Of a stretch of 64,000 bases of DNA, positions 33,690-43,339 are shown in pieces. A model generated the notes under the pieces. That model saw nothing but the letters and a program-made list of their open reading frames with translations, searched no databases and was not told the DNA's origin. The stretch is from Stutzerimonas stutzeri (GTDB lineage: Bacteria > Pseudomonadota > Gammaproteobacteria > Pseudomonadales > Pseudomonadaceae). A program made the translations under genes and the position numbers. The number at the start of each line of letters is the position of its first letter. Position 1 is the first letter of the stretch. Where the stretch lies: NCBI RefSeq assembly GCF_024448695.1, contig NZ_JAMOHY010000001.1:248001-312000 (forward strand). The letters are read 5' to 3'.

Positions 33690-36600
33690 ATGTTCTGGAA
33701 CAAGAAGAAGACCGTTGCCGCCGGCTCTGCCTCACTGCCTGCACGCTCCCCGCTGGCCTCGGCCCTTGAGCCACGCATGATGTTCGACGGCGCCGTGGCT
33801 GCCACGGTTGCCGACACGGCAATCAGCAGCGATATTGCAAAGACGCAAGCCGCCACCGATACCTCCCTGCACGCCAGCAATCCGGCAACCCCTCCCGTCG
33901 CCACCAGTGCTCAGCGCCAGGAGGTGGTTTTCATCGACAACAAGGTCAATAACCATCAACAGCTGCTGAGCAGCCTGAAGTCCGGCACCGAGGTGGTGCT
34001 TGTTGATGGCAGTCAGAACGGTCTGCAACAGATCGCCGATTACCTTCAGGGCCGCACCGGCATTGACGCCATCCACATACTTTCCCATGGCAGCGCCGGC
34101 ACCCTGCATCTGGGCGACCTTGTCCTGACCGGCGAAAACCTCGACCAACATAGCAAGTTGCTGACAGAAGTGGGCAACGCGCTCAGCAGCGAGGGCGATA
34201 TCCTGCTCTACGGCTGCGACATTGCAGCGGATCGCGCGGGAATGGCCCTGATTAACGGGTTGGCCGCCGCCACCGAGGCGGACGTCATGGCCTCCAGCAA
34301 CGCTACCGGCAGCGGCAGCCATGGCGGCGACTGGATTCTCGAACAAAGCACCGGAGCCATCGAAGCAGCTACCCTGAGCTTCAGTGTAGATACATTGCTG
34401 GCCCTGCCCAATGGCCTGCAGGACGTTACCCCCTCGACTACGCCGGGCAACTTCCTGCCGGGTTTCAACCTGACGGCCAACTATCATATTTTGGGGACCG
34501 ATAACCCGGAAGGCATATACCTGAATATCAACGAAGGTGGGTACGCTGCCCACACAGGTCGTTTTACCGTTAGCGCAGACGAGAGCAACGTTGGCACCTT
34601 CGATCTGACAGCCTTAAGCCTAAGCAGATCCGGATACGGTACCCACGTGTTCATCATCACCGGTTACAAGGCCGACGGCAGCACTATCACCACGACCTTC
34701 GAGCAGTCTGCGAGCGGGAATGTTTCGGGCGGTAACTACACCAGCTTTACCAATATCACTAGGTTCGAAATCGCCTTCAAGGAGAAAGGCGAGCTATTCG
34801 GTGTAAGAAATGTCTTGTTCGACAGCTTCTCAGTTGCCAATGCAACTGCACCGCTGCATCCAAACATCACCAGCGCAACCTATGACGCCAGCACGGGCGT
34901 CCTGTCGGTCGCGGGTACGGACATGCGGGCTGGAGACAATATCAGCACCAGCAAGCTCAGGTTGTTGGGCGAAGGCGGCGCGAGCTATACCCTGACCAGC
35001 GGCACCGTCCAGGCCAGCAGCGCCACAGGCTTCTCGGTCGTCTTGAACACCGCTGACCGGGCGGCCATCGGTCTGATCTTCAACAGAAACGGCAGCAGCT
35101 CCACAGGTGGCAGTACTTTCGGCCTGGCTGCTGCCTCCGGTTGGGATGCCAGCCGGGCCTCGGCGCCCGACGAGACCGGCAACGTCGTTACGGTAAGCAA
35201 CGTCCCGGTACCCACCATCTCCAGCTCAACCTACGACGCAGCCACCGGCACGCTGACGGTGAGCGGATCCGGCTTCACCCAGTTAAGTGGCGCCAGTAAC
35301 GACATCATCGCCAGCAAGTTCACTGTCACGGGTCAGGCTGGCGCCACCTATACCCTGACCGATACGGCAAATGTCGAGATCACCAGCGGCACCAGCTTCA
35401 CCCTCACGCTCAGCGCCACAGACCGCAATGCATTGCAGGGGCTGCTAAACCGCAACGGCACCAGTTCAACCGGTGGCACCACCTACAACCTGGCCGCTGC
35501 AGAGGATTGGTTGGCAGGTGCGGATGCTGCCGCCGTGGTGATTACTGATATGACGGGCAACGGTATCACCGTCAGCAACGCGAACAGTGCGCCTGTGGCG
35601 AACAATGACAGTTATTCACTCAACGAAGACAGTCCGTTGACAGTGAGCTCGGTGCTCACCAACGATACGGATGCTGACGGCAATGCGCTCAGTGCCTCGC
35701 TCGTCGCAGGTCCGGCCCACGGCACCCTGACGTTCAGCGACAACGGGACATTTACCTACACACCGAGCGCCAACTACTACGGCACAGACTCCTTCACCTA
35801 TCGTGCTCACGATGGGCTGGCCAGCTCAAACGTTGCCACCGTTACGCTCACGATCACTGCCGTGAACGATGCACCAGTACTCACGACATCCGGCGGCGGC
35901 AGCACTTTTACCGAAAACGGCAGCGCGGCGGTGATCGACAGTGGCCTGACGCTCATCGACGTGGACAACGCCACCCTAGCGTCTGCCACCGCCGCCATCA
36001 CCGGCAACTTCGCCAGCGGCCAGGATCTACTCCTCTTCGTCAATGACGGCAGCAGCATGGGCAACATCAGCGCCAGCTATGACGCCGGCACCGGAGTCCT
36101 CACGCTCACCTCGGCGGGCGCCAGCGCCACCCTGGCGCAATGGCAGGCCGCGCTGCGCAGCATCACCTACAGCAATGGCTCGGACGCCCCCAGCACAGCC
36201 ACGCGCACCATCAGTTTCCGCGTCAACGATGGCACTGCCGACAGCAACGTCGCGACCACAGTGCTCAACGTCACTGCCGTGAACGACGCACCGCAGATCA
36301 CTGCACCGCCCATCCTGAGCGTGACCGAAGACCAGGCCAGCGCTCTGACCGGCATCAGTTTCACCGACCCCGACGCAGCCGCCAGCACCGTCGTCGCCAC
36401 CTTCTCGGTGTCCAGCGGTAGCCTTGCCGCCACCAGTGGCGGCGCAGTGACCGTGGGCGGCACCAGCAGCGCGCTGACCCTCACCGGCAGCCTGGCCAAC
36501 ATCAATGCCTACATCGCCGCCAGCAACCTGTCCTTCACCACTGCAGCCAATGCCACCAGTGCCGTGACTCTGACCGTAACAATCAACGATGGTGGCAACA

Positions 36601-39600
36601 CCGGCAACGGTGGCACCCTGACCGACAGCAAGACCGCCACCCTGCAGGTCACCGCGATCAACGATGCGCCCACGGTAGCCAACCCGATAGCAGACCAGAG
36701 CGCCACCGAAGATCAGCCCTTGAACTTCCAGTTCGCCGCCAACACCTTTGCCGACGTCGAGGGCGACACACTCACCTACAGCGCCCAACTGGCCGGCGGC
36801 AGCCCACTGCCCGCCTGGCTCAGCTTCGACCCCGTTACCCGCACCTTCTCCGGTAACCCGACCAATGGCGATGTCGGCCCGCTGAGCATCCAAGTCACAG
36901 CGGACGACGGCCAAGGCGGCACGGTGACCGACACCTTCGATATCCTGGTGACCAATACCAACGACGCACCCAGCGTCGCCAACCCGATATCTGACCAGAA
37001 TGCCACCGAAGATGCGGCCTTCAGCTTCCAGTTCGCCTCCAACACTTTTAGCGATATGGATGCCGGCGATACTCTGAGCTACAGCGCACAATTAGTCGGC
37101 GGCGCATTGCCGGCCTGGCTCAGCTTCGATCCCACCACCCGCACCTTCTCCGGCACCCCGACCACTGGCGATGCCGGCACGCTCAGCATTAACGTCATCG
37201 CCGATGACGGCAACGGTGGTAGCGTCAGTGACACGTTCAGCCTGACCGTCAACAGCCCGCCGCGCGTGACCGCAGTAACGTCCAGCGCCTCCGATGGCAG
37301 CTACAGGACCGGTGAAACCCTCACCATCAGCATCACCTTCAATCAGGCTGTGACAGTCAATACCGCTGGCGGCTCGCCCACACTACTGCTGGAAACCGGC
37401 GCACTTGATCGCAATGCTTCCTATGTCAGCGGTTCCGGAACTGACACGCTGACTTTCAGCTATACCGTGCAGGCCGGTGACATCAGCGCCGATCTGAATT
37501 ACCAATCTACGACGGCACTTGCTCTAAATGGTGCCAGCCTTACAAATGCCGCCGGCAATGCAGCTGCCGCCCTCACTCTACCCAGCCTCGGCAGCCTGAA
37601 CTCGCTTGCTGGTCAGCACGCCCTGACGATTGACGGCGTACGCCCGACGGCCGCAATCACGCTAGCCGACACGACCCTGTCCATTGGCGAAACTACCACC
37701 GTCACCATCACCTTCAGCGAAGCGGTCAGCGGGCTGACCATCGCAGACTTCACCGTGGCCAACGGTGCTTTGAGCAACCTGATCACTTCAGACAACATCA
37801 TCTGGACCGCCACCTTCACGCCGGATGCCAATGTCGAAAGCACCGACAACCTGATCACCCTGGACAACACCGGCTACAGCGATGCCGCAGGCAACGCCGG
37901 CACCGGCACCACCGACTCGAACAACTACGCCATCGACACTCAACGCCCGACCGCGACCATAGTGGTAAGCGACACTGCGCTGGCCATCGGTGAAGCCAGC
38001 GCCGTGACCATCACCTTCAATGAAGCCGTGACGGGTCTGAGCCTGGCAGACTTCAGCGTGGCCAGCGGCACCCTGAGCAACCTGAGCACCGCGGACAACA
38101 TCACCTGGACGGCAACCCTGACGCCAAACGGCAACATTACCGACAGCAGCAACGTCATCACCCTGAACAATACCAGCGTACAGGATGCCGCCGGTAACGC
38201 CGGCAGCGGAACCACTGCCTCGAACAACTACGCCATCGACGCCCAGCGCCCGACCGCGACCATCCAGCTGAGCGACACTGCGCTGGCTGCCGGCGAGACG
38301 GCGACGGTGACCATCACCTTTAACGAAGCGGTGACGGGTCTAATGCTGGCCGACCTCAGCGCAACCAATGGCTCCCTCAGCGGGCTCGGCAGTAATGATG
38401 GCGGCATCACCTGGACAGCCACCCTGACGCCAGCCGCCAACGCCACCGCGAGCAGCAACCTGATCACCCTGAACAACGCCGCGGTGCAGGACGCAGCAGG
38501 CAATGCCGGTATTGGCGTCACGCAATCGAGCAACTACGTCGTCGACACCGTGGTTCCGCTCGTCAGCAGTGTCAGCGTACCCGCCGGGGTGCAGTACAAC
38601 GCCGGCGACACCCTGACCTTCGTGGTCAACGCCAGCGAAGCCGTTCTGGTCAACGGCACGCCAAGGCTGGCACTGGACATCGGCGGCAGCACGGTCTACG
38701 CCGACTACGTAGCAGGCTCTGGCACCACTACCCTGGTCTTCCAGTACAGCCTGCAGCCCGGCCTGAACGATACCGATGGCATCACCGTGGCCGGCCTGCA
38801 GGACAATGGTGGCAGCCTGCGCGATGCGACCGGCAATGCCATGAACCTGACCCTGAACAACGTCGGAGACACCTCCGGCGTGCGGGTCGACACCATCGTG
38901 CCCAGTGCGACCATTGCGCTGGACCCGTCCAGCAGTGCCACCAACGTGCGCTACACCGTGACCTTCAGCGAAGACGTCAGCGGCGTCGACCTGTCCGACT
39001 TCAGCCTGGTCACCAGCCGCAATGCCAGTGGCATTCTGGGCAACCTGGTGCAGATCGATGCACGCACTTACCAGATCACCATTACCAACATAATCGGAAG
39101 CGGCAGCCTGGCCCTGGCACTCAACAGCAGCGGCACCGGCATCAGCGACTCGGCTGGCAACATGCTGGCTGACAGCCTGGTCGGCCAGCCCTATACCCTC
39201 TCCCAGGGGGACGGCGATCCGGAGTTCCGTGCCAACCCGACGCCCATCGTCCCCACGACGCCTAGTGCACCCCCTCAACCCACCGTGCCCAGTGCGCCAC
39301 CCTCCAGCACCACCTCGCCACTGTTGCCGCCGCCATTGTTCGAGCAACCGACTCTCGGTAGCGGCGTACCCACGGTGGGCAACATCTTCATCAATAACGG
39401 TGCGCTGGCGCCCAGCTTCATCGCCCAGGTCTTTGCCAGCAGCGACAGCGGTGCCGGCAATGGCAGCGGTATCGGTTTCCTCGGCTTTGGTGGGAATGAC
39501 GGCGGCGTGTTCGGTACCAGCAGTTTCTCCAGCGTGTTCAGCAAGGACGTACCGCTGGAGTCAGGCGATATCCAGCTTCGCTGGGGTAATTCCATCAGCA

Positions 39601-39740
39601 ATGGCTTGAGCGGGGGAGAGATTCTAGGAGCACCGACGCTGAGCCAGCAGTTGCAGGAGATAGGTGAAAGCGAACAACGCCAGATAAAAGATCTGGCCTG
39701 GGCATTGGGCAAAATGCCACTGCAAATGCCACAAGCGTAA
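33690..39740 (+). CDS. Giant LEPR-motif/DUF4347 repeat protein, putative exported adhesin
   Basis: 2016 residues. Residues 26-35 are LEPRMMFDGA (LEPR-XLL type motif) after a basic N-terminus with no Sec signal. About 78-235 is a DUF4347 domain with HILSHG (His133) and LLYGCD (Cys176). About 240-385 is a beta domain, then two 118-residue repeats to 630, a tandem-95 cadherin-like domain (632-728), further Ig-like domains, two dystroglycan/cadherin-like repeats of 100 residues (996, 1096), three Ig-like repeats of 101 (1318, 1419, 1520), two more beta domains, a Pro-rich linker (about 1849-1890) and a Gly/Ser-rich tail. No RTX nonapeptides or beta-barrel anchor. AGAGGG before ATG 33690. Likely the substrate of the neighbouring exporter, for surface adhesion or biofilm. 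Confidence 0.85.
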   Translation: MFWNKKKTVAAGSASLPARSPLASALEPRMMFDGAVAATVADTAISSDIAKTQAATDTSLHASNPATPPVATSAQRQEVVFIDNKVNNHQQLLSSLKSGTEVVLVDGSQNGLQQIADYLQGRTGIDAIHILSHGSAGTLHLGDLVLTGENLDQHSKLLTEVGNALSSEGDILLYGCDIAADRAGMALINGLAAATEADVMASSNATGSGSHGGDWILEQSTGAIEAATLSFSVDTLLALPNGLQDVTPSTTPGNFLPGFNLTANYHILGTDNPEGIYLNINEGGYAAHTGRFTVSADESNVGTFDLTALSLSRSGYGTHVFIITGYKADGSTITTTFEQSASGNVSGGNYTSFTNITRFEIAFKEKGELFGVRNVLFDSFSVANATAPLHPNITSATYDASTGVLSVAGTDMRAGDNISTSKLRLLGEGGASYTLTSGTVQASSATGFSVVLNTADRAAIGLIFNRNGSSSTGGSTFGLAAASGWDASRASAPDETGNVVTVSNVPVPTISSSTYDAATGTLTVSGSGFTQLSGASNDIIASKFTVTGQAGATYTLTDTANVEITSGTSFTLTLSATDRNALQGLLNRNGTSSTGGTTYNLAAAEDWLAGADAAAVVITDMTGNGITVSNANSAPVANNDSYSLNEDSPLTVSSVLTNDTDADGNALSASLVAGPAHGTLTFSDNGTFTYTPSANYYGTDSFTYRAHDGLASSNVATVTLTITAVNDAPVLTTSGGGSTFTENGSAAVIDSGLTLIDVDNATLASATAAITGNFASGQDLLLFVNDGSSMGNISASYDAGTGVLTLTSAGASATLAQWQAALRSITYSNGSDAPSTATRTISFRVNDGTADSNVATTVLNVTAVNDAPQITAPPILSVTEDQASALTGISFTDPDAAASTVVATFSVSSGSLAATSGGAVTVGGTSSALTLTGSLANINAYIAASNLSFTTAANATSAVTLTVTINDGGNTGNGGTLTDSKTATLQVTAINDAPTVANPIADQSATEDQPLNFQFAANTFADVEGDTLTYSAQLAGGSPLPAWLSFDPVTRTFSGNPTNGDVGPLSIQVTADDGQGGTVTDTFDILVTNTNDAPSVANPISDQNATEDAAFSFQFASNTFSDMDAGDTLSYSAQLVGGALPAWLSFDPTTRTFSGTPTTGDAGTLSINVIADDGNGGSVSDTFSLTVNSPPRVTAVTSSASDGSYRTGETLTISITFNQAVTVNTAGGSPTLLLETGALDRNASYVSGSGTDTLTFSYTVQAGDISADLNYQSTTALALNGASLTNAAGNAAAALTLPSLGSLNSLAGQHALTIDGVRPTAAITLADTTLSIGETTTVTITFSEAVSGLTIADFTVANGALSNLITSDNIIWTATFTPDANVESTDNLITLDNTGYSDAAGNAGTGTTDSNNYAIDTQRPTATIVVSDTALAIGEASAVTITFNEAVTGLSLADFSVASGTLSNLSTADNITWTATLTPNGNITDSSNVITLNNTSVQDAAGNAGSGTTASNNYAIDAQRPTATIQLSDTALAAGETATVTITFNEAVTGLMLADLSATNGSLSGLGSNDGGITWTATLTPAANATASSNLITLNNAAVQDAAGNAGIGVTQSSNYVVDTVVPLVSSVSVPAGVQYNAGDTLTFVVNASEAVLVNGTPRLALDIGGSTVYADYVAGSGTTTLVFQYSLQPGLNDTDGITVAGLQDNGGSLRDATGNAMNLTLNNVGDTSGVRVDTIVPSATIALDPSSSATNVRYTVTFSEDVSGVDLSDFSLVTSRNASGILGNLVQIDARTYQITITNIIGSGSLALALNSSGTGISDSAGNMLADSLVGQPYTLSQGDGDPEFRANPTPIVPTTPSAPPQPTVPSAPPSSTTSPLLPPPLFEQPTLGSGVPTVGNIFINNGALAPSFIAQVFASSDSGAGNGSGIGFLGFGGNDGGVFGTSSFSSVFSKDVPLESGDIQLRWGNSISNGLSGGEILGAPTLSQQLQEIGESEQRQIKDLAWALGKMPLQMPQA
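36675..37254 (+). repeat. Two 300-bp coding repeats (dystroglycan-type cadherin-like)
   Basis: Units begin at 36675 and 36975 (VANPIADQ / VANPISDQ) with an exact 300-bp period and high nucleotide similarity. Confidence 0.9.
37641..38552 (+). repeat. Three 303-306-bp coding repeats (Ig-like)
   Basis: Units begin at 37641, 37944 and 38247 (each RPTA.I..); the third has three extra bases. Conserved blocks are VTITF.EAV.GL and LITLNN. Confidence 0.9.
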
Positions 39741-39793
39741 TCGACATAACAGATAAGAATCGAATGAGTGCCGTACCAGGGGGCGGCCCAAGG

Positions 39794-41278
39794 ATGAGCA
39801 AAGCAGCGAAGTTTTTCAGCATCAGTGTACTGGCGTTAGCCGTTGGCGGTTGCGCAGTCACCAGCCAACCCATCGACCGCAGCGCCAGCGAACAACGCGC
39901 CCAGACCGATTTGCAGAACATGTTCAAGGATCAGGAACCGCTCAGCGGCTCGCTGACTCTGCATGAGGCCATGGCCCGCGCGGTGAAGTACAACCTCGAA
40001 GCGCGCCTGAAGGTCATGGAGGAAGCCATGGCCCAGCGTCAGGTCGACCTGGCAACCTTCGATATGCTGCCACGTATGGCCCTCTCCGCCGGGTATGCCG
40101 GGCGCAACAACATCAGTGCCTCCAGCAGCCAGAGCATCGAAACCGGCACCCAGTCGCTCGAACCCTCCACCTCACAGGATCGTGACCGCGGCGTTGCCGA
40201 CCTGACCATGGTCTGGAACGTATTGGACTTCGGCGTCAGCTACGTCAGCGCCAAACAGCAGGGCGACCAGCGCCTGATTGTGCAGGAACGTCGGCGCAAG
40301 GTGGTTCACACCATCACCCAGGACGTGCGTTCCGCCTACTGGCGCGCAGTGGCCGCCGATCGCCTGCTGTCTCAGATCGACAGCCTCATGGCGCGCGTTG
40401 CCCAGGCCCGCGACAATAGCCAGCGCCTCAGTGAGCAGCGTATTGGCGATCCTATTCAGGCCTTGAGCTACCAGCGTGCCCTCATCGAAGCCACTCGCCA
40501 GCTGGAAGAACAGCGGCGGGCCCTGTCGCTGGCCAAGACCGAACTGGCGACGCTGATCAACCTGCCCTTAGGCACCAACGTTGAACTGGCTCCCGAGGAG
40601 GGCTATCAGGTACCGGAACTCAGTGTCGAGCTAGGCAAACTCGAGGACGAAGCCTTGGCCAGCCGCCCCGAGCTGCGCGAGCAGGACTACCAGGCACGTA
40701 TCAGCGCCGCTGAAACGCGCAAGGCCATGCTGCGCCTGCTGCCTGGTCTGGAGTTTTCCGCCGGCGGTCATTACGACAGCAACTCTTTCCTGGTCAACCA
40801 AAGCTGGGCCGACTACGGCGTGAAGGTCACCTGGAACCTCTTCAACGTGCTTTCAGCCCCAGCCGCCATCGATGTGGCCAAGGCTGGCCAAGAGGTCGCC
40901 GATGCGCGTCGCCAAGCCATGTCGATGGCAATCCTCGCCCAATTGCATGTAGCCAACGCCAACTTCCGCGAGGCCCAGCGCCAATTCCAGACCAGCCAGC
41001 AACTGGCCGGGCTGGATGAGCAGATCGTCGAACAGTTGCGCAACCGCTATCAGGCCCAAGGTATTGGAGAGCTGGAATTGATTCAGGGGGAACTGAATAC
41101 CCTGCATGCCGACCTACGCCGCGATCTGGCCTATGCAGAGCTGCGCAACAGTTATGGGCAGCTTTTTGCCAGCGCTGGCCTCGATCCTCTGCCGCAAAAC
41201 CTGGCCTCCGATCGCCTGCAGGATATCGCCGCAGCCTTGGCTGAACGCGAAGCACAATGGCAAGCGGGACAACTGTAA
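39794..41278 (+). CDS. TolC-family outer-membrane channel lipoprotein
   Basis: 494 residues. A lipoprotein signal with lipobox VGGC, then two outer-membrane efflux-protein repeats with long coiled-coil helices (LHEAMARAVKYNLEARLKVMEE, VHTITQDVRSAYWRAVAADRL, RLSEQRIGDPIQALSYQRAL, TELATLINLPLG). This forms the outer-membrane exit duct of tripartite exporters. ATG 39794 is chosen because it begins the signal peptide and GGGGG lies about ten bases upstream; ATG 39764 is an alternative. It closes the plus-strand cluster, 53 bp after the giant gene, and may also serve the convergent MacAB-like system. Confidence 0.9.
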   Translation: MSKAAKFFSISVLALAVGGCAVTSQPIDRSASEQRAQTDLQNMFKDQEPLSGSLTLHEAMARAVKYNLEARLKVMEEAMAQRQVDLATFDMLPRMALSAGYAGRNNISASSSQSIETGTQSLEPSTSQDRDRGVADLTMVWNVLDFGVSYVSAKQQGDQRLIVQERRRKVVHTITQDVRSAYWRAVAADRLLSQIDSLMARVAQARDNSQRLSEQRIGDPIQALSYQRALIEATRQLEEQRRALSLAKTELATLINLPLGTNVELAPEEGYQVPELSVELGKLEDEALASRPELREQDYQARISAAETRKAMLRLLPGLEFSAGGHYDSNSFLVNQSWADYGVKVTWNLFNVLSAPAAIDVAKAGQEVADARRQAMSMAILAQLHVANANFREAQRQFQTSQQLAGLDEQIVEQLRNRYQAQGIGELELIQGELNTLHADLRRDLAYAELRNSYGQLFASAGLDPLPQNLASDRLQDIAAALAEREAQWQAGQL

Positions 41279-41418
41279 CGGGGTAGTACTCAGTTTCCAG
41301 GCTCGCAGTGCGGTAAGTATCGTCCGCGAGCCCGCCGCGCCGCTGACTCGCTCCGGCACTCTCGGCGCGGCACTTGTCCCGCACGTTTGCCGGCTGCTGC
41401 CGCAGCTTATGCCGCCGT

Positions 41419-42123
41419 TCAAGCCGTCTGCGTATCCCTCACAATGCTTCCGTCCACCAGCTCGATACTGCGTCGGCAACTGCCCGACAGCCGTGGATCA
41501 TGGGTCACCACCAGCACGGCGCAGCCGAATTCCCGGTTGATCTCGCGGAACAGCTCGAACACCTGCTCAGCCGTGCGGGTATCCAGGTTGCCGGTCGGCT
41601 CGTCGGCCAGCAGCAGGGCTGGCCGCGTAACCAGTGCGCGGGCAATCGCAACCCGCTGTTGCTGACCGCCGGACAACTGGCCGGCGCGCTTGCAGCCAAA
41701 GCCCTCCAGCCCGACCTGGGCCAGCAGTCGCTCGGCCAGCTGCACATCCTCGGCGCCTGGTTTGCCGCGGCGGATCATCAGTGGCATCAGTACGTTGTCG
41801 AGGACGCTGAACGCCGAGATCAGGTGATGGAACTGAAACACGAAACCGATGGTTTCGTTGCGCAGCCGGGTCCGGGTTTCGTCATCCAGCGTGCGCGTCG
41901 CCCGGCCCATCAGGTACAGCTCGCCAGCGCTGGGCGAGTCGAGCAGGCCGATGATATTCAGCAGCGTGCTCTTGCCCGAGCCGCTGGGGCCGATCAATGC
42001 GGTCAGCTCGCCACTCGACACGCACATGTCGATGCCCCGCAGGACTTCCTGCTCCTGAGGCGTGCCAGGGTTGTAGACCTTGCGCAGCCCTTTCAGGCGC
42101 AGCACTTCATGAACGTCAGACAT
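41419..42123 (-). CDS. MacB/LolD-type ABC ATPase
   Basis: 234 residues. Walker [14 protein letters not shown]-loop FVFQFHHLI, signature [15 protein letters not shown], Walker [13 protein letters not shown] and H-loop VTHDPRL. The ILG-like segment ([16 protein letters not shown]) and overall match belong to the LolD/MacB/FtsE branch, which drives mechanotransmission-type permeases without moving substrate through the membrane domain itself. It overlaps the permease gene by eight bases; the order adaptor-permease-ATPase is one operon. Confidence 0.93.
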   Translation of the reverse strand: MSDVHEVLRLKGLRKVYNPGTPQEQEVLRGIDMCVSSGELTALIGPSGSGKSTLLNIIGLLDSPSAGELYLMGRATRTLDDETRTRLRNETIGFVFQFHHLISAFSVLDNVLMPLMIRRGKPGAEDVQLAERLLAQVGLEGFGCKRAGQLSGGQQQRVAIARALVTRPALLLADEPTGNLDTRTAEQVFELFREINREFGCAVLVVTHDPRLSGSCRRSIELVDGSIVRDTQTA

Positions 42124-43336
42124 AACGGATCGCCACTGCCGGATCGTAACGGGCCGCGCGACGGGCGGGCGCGACGGCGGCCAGCACGCCGGTCAGCGTG
42201 GCCACCAGCATGGCCGACAGCAGCAGGCCCGACGAGACCTCGATCACGAACAGCCTCGGCCCGAACAGATTGAACACCTGGATCAACCCCCAACCCACCA
42301 GTCCGCCAAGGGCCGAACCGGCCAGCCCGAGCAGCCCGCCTTGCAGCAGAAACACGCGCATCACCTGGCTGCGCGGGCTGCCCATGGCGCGAAGGATGCC
42401 GATCTCCCGGGTGCGTTGCACGACGCTGACCGCCAGCACGCTGGCGATGCCGAACGCCACGGAAAGCCCGACGAATATGCGGATCATCTCGGTGGTCATG
42501 CTCTGGGAACGCAAGGCATTGAGCAGTTGGCCATTGGTGGCCATCCAGCTTTCCGCCTGCATGCCGGTGAGACGGGCCATGCGCTCGGCAACCTTCTCGG
42601 CGGCAAAAATGTCCTCGACGGTCAGGTCGATCTGCGTCACCCCGCCGGGCAGATCGAGCAGAATCTGCGCCTGACGCAGGTCCAGATAGACATAGCGGGC
42701 ATCCAGCTCGCGCACGCCCAGCTCGAAGATGCCGGCCACCCGCACCACCCGCTCACGCCCCTCTCCACCATCCAGTCGCAGCTTGTCCCCGACGCTCAGC
42801 CCCAGTTCACGGGCCAGCTCGGCGCCGAGGGCCACCTGGTCGCCTTCGACAACGAAACGGCCTGCCACCAGATCACGGGCTACGGGCACAATGCGTTGAT
42901 AACGCTCCGGATCGATACCCATCAGCGCGATAGAAGCGCGCGCCTGGCCGCGCCGGGCAATCGCCGGTCCCGTGGCCAGCGGCGACACTGCCCGCACGCC
43001 GGGCTGTCCATCAAGCAAGTCGCGCAGCGCCTGCCAGTTGCTCAGCGAACGCAGCCGCTGGGCGCGCGGGCTGTGCAGCACCAGTGCGACGGCGTTGTCC
43101 GACGCCGGGAGTACGCGGTTGACCTCGTCGGGCATTTCGATCTTCAAATGTGCCTGGGTGCCAAGGGTGCGCTCAATGACATTGCTCTGCAGGCCGCTGA
43201 TCAGGGCCGTGATGAACACGATCACCGCCGAACCCACGGCGATGCCTACCATGATCAGCAGCGTTTGCAGCCGGTTGTCGAGCAGAAAGGCCAGAGCGAC
43301 CTTCCACTCGAGCCAGAGGGCGTTCAGCCAGCGCAT
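42116..43336 (-). CDS. FtsX/MacB-type ABC permease
   Basis: 406 residues, four membrane helices: one N-terminal (LQTLLIMVGIAVGSAVIVFITAL), a large periplasmic MacB-PCD domain, then three helices near the C-terminus (IFVGLSVAFGIASVLAVSVVQRTREIGILRAMG.., LLQGGLLGLAGSALGGLVGWGL, LLLSAMLVATLTGVLAAVAPARRAARYDP). This topology is that of MacB/LolC. The periplasmic domain should contact the adaptor encoded just upstream. Substrate unknown. Confidence 0.92.
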   Translation of the reverse strand: MRWLNALWLEWKVALAFLLDNRLQTLLIMVGIAVGSAVIVFITALISGLQSNVIERTLGTQAHLKIEMPDEVNRVLPASDNAVALVLHSPRAQRLRSLSNWQALRDLLDGQPGVRAVSPLATGPAIARRGQARASIALMGIDPERYQRIVPVARDLVAGRFVVEGDQVALGAELARELGLSVGDKLRLDGGEGRERVVRVAGIFELGVRELDARYVYLDLRQAQILLDLPGGVTQIDLTVEDIFAAEKVAERMARLTGMQAESWMATNGQLLNALRSQSMTTEMIRIFVGLSVAFGIASVLAVSVVQRTREIGILRAMGSPRSQVMRVFLLQGGLLGLAGSALGGLVGWGLIQVFNLFGPRLFVIEVSSGLLLSAMLVATLTGVLAAVAPARRAARYDPAVAIRYV

Positions 43337-43339
43337 GGC

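Noticed and set aside
33711-33726. VAAG near the N-terminus of the giant protein as a LapG-type cleavage site
   Set aside because: It lies within the first 12 residues, the LapA retention module is absent, and no lapD or lapG is in the window.
36027-37091. A 354-codon minus-strand frame inside the giant gene
   Set aside because: Shadow of the repeat-coding region; Gly/Val-rich and without start signals.
37641-38552. Regular direct repeats considered as a CRISPR array or satellite
   Set aside because: Units of about 303 bp are in frame and encode Ig-like domains.
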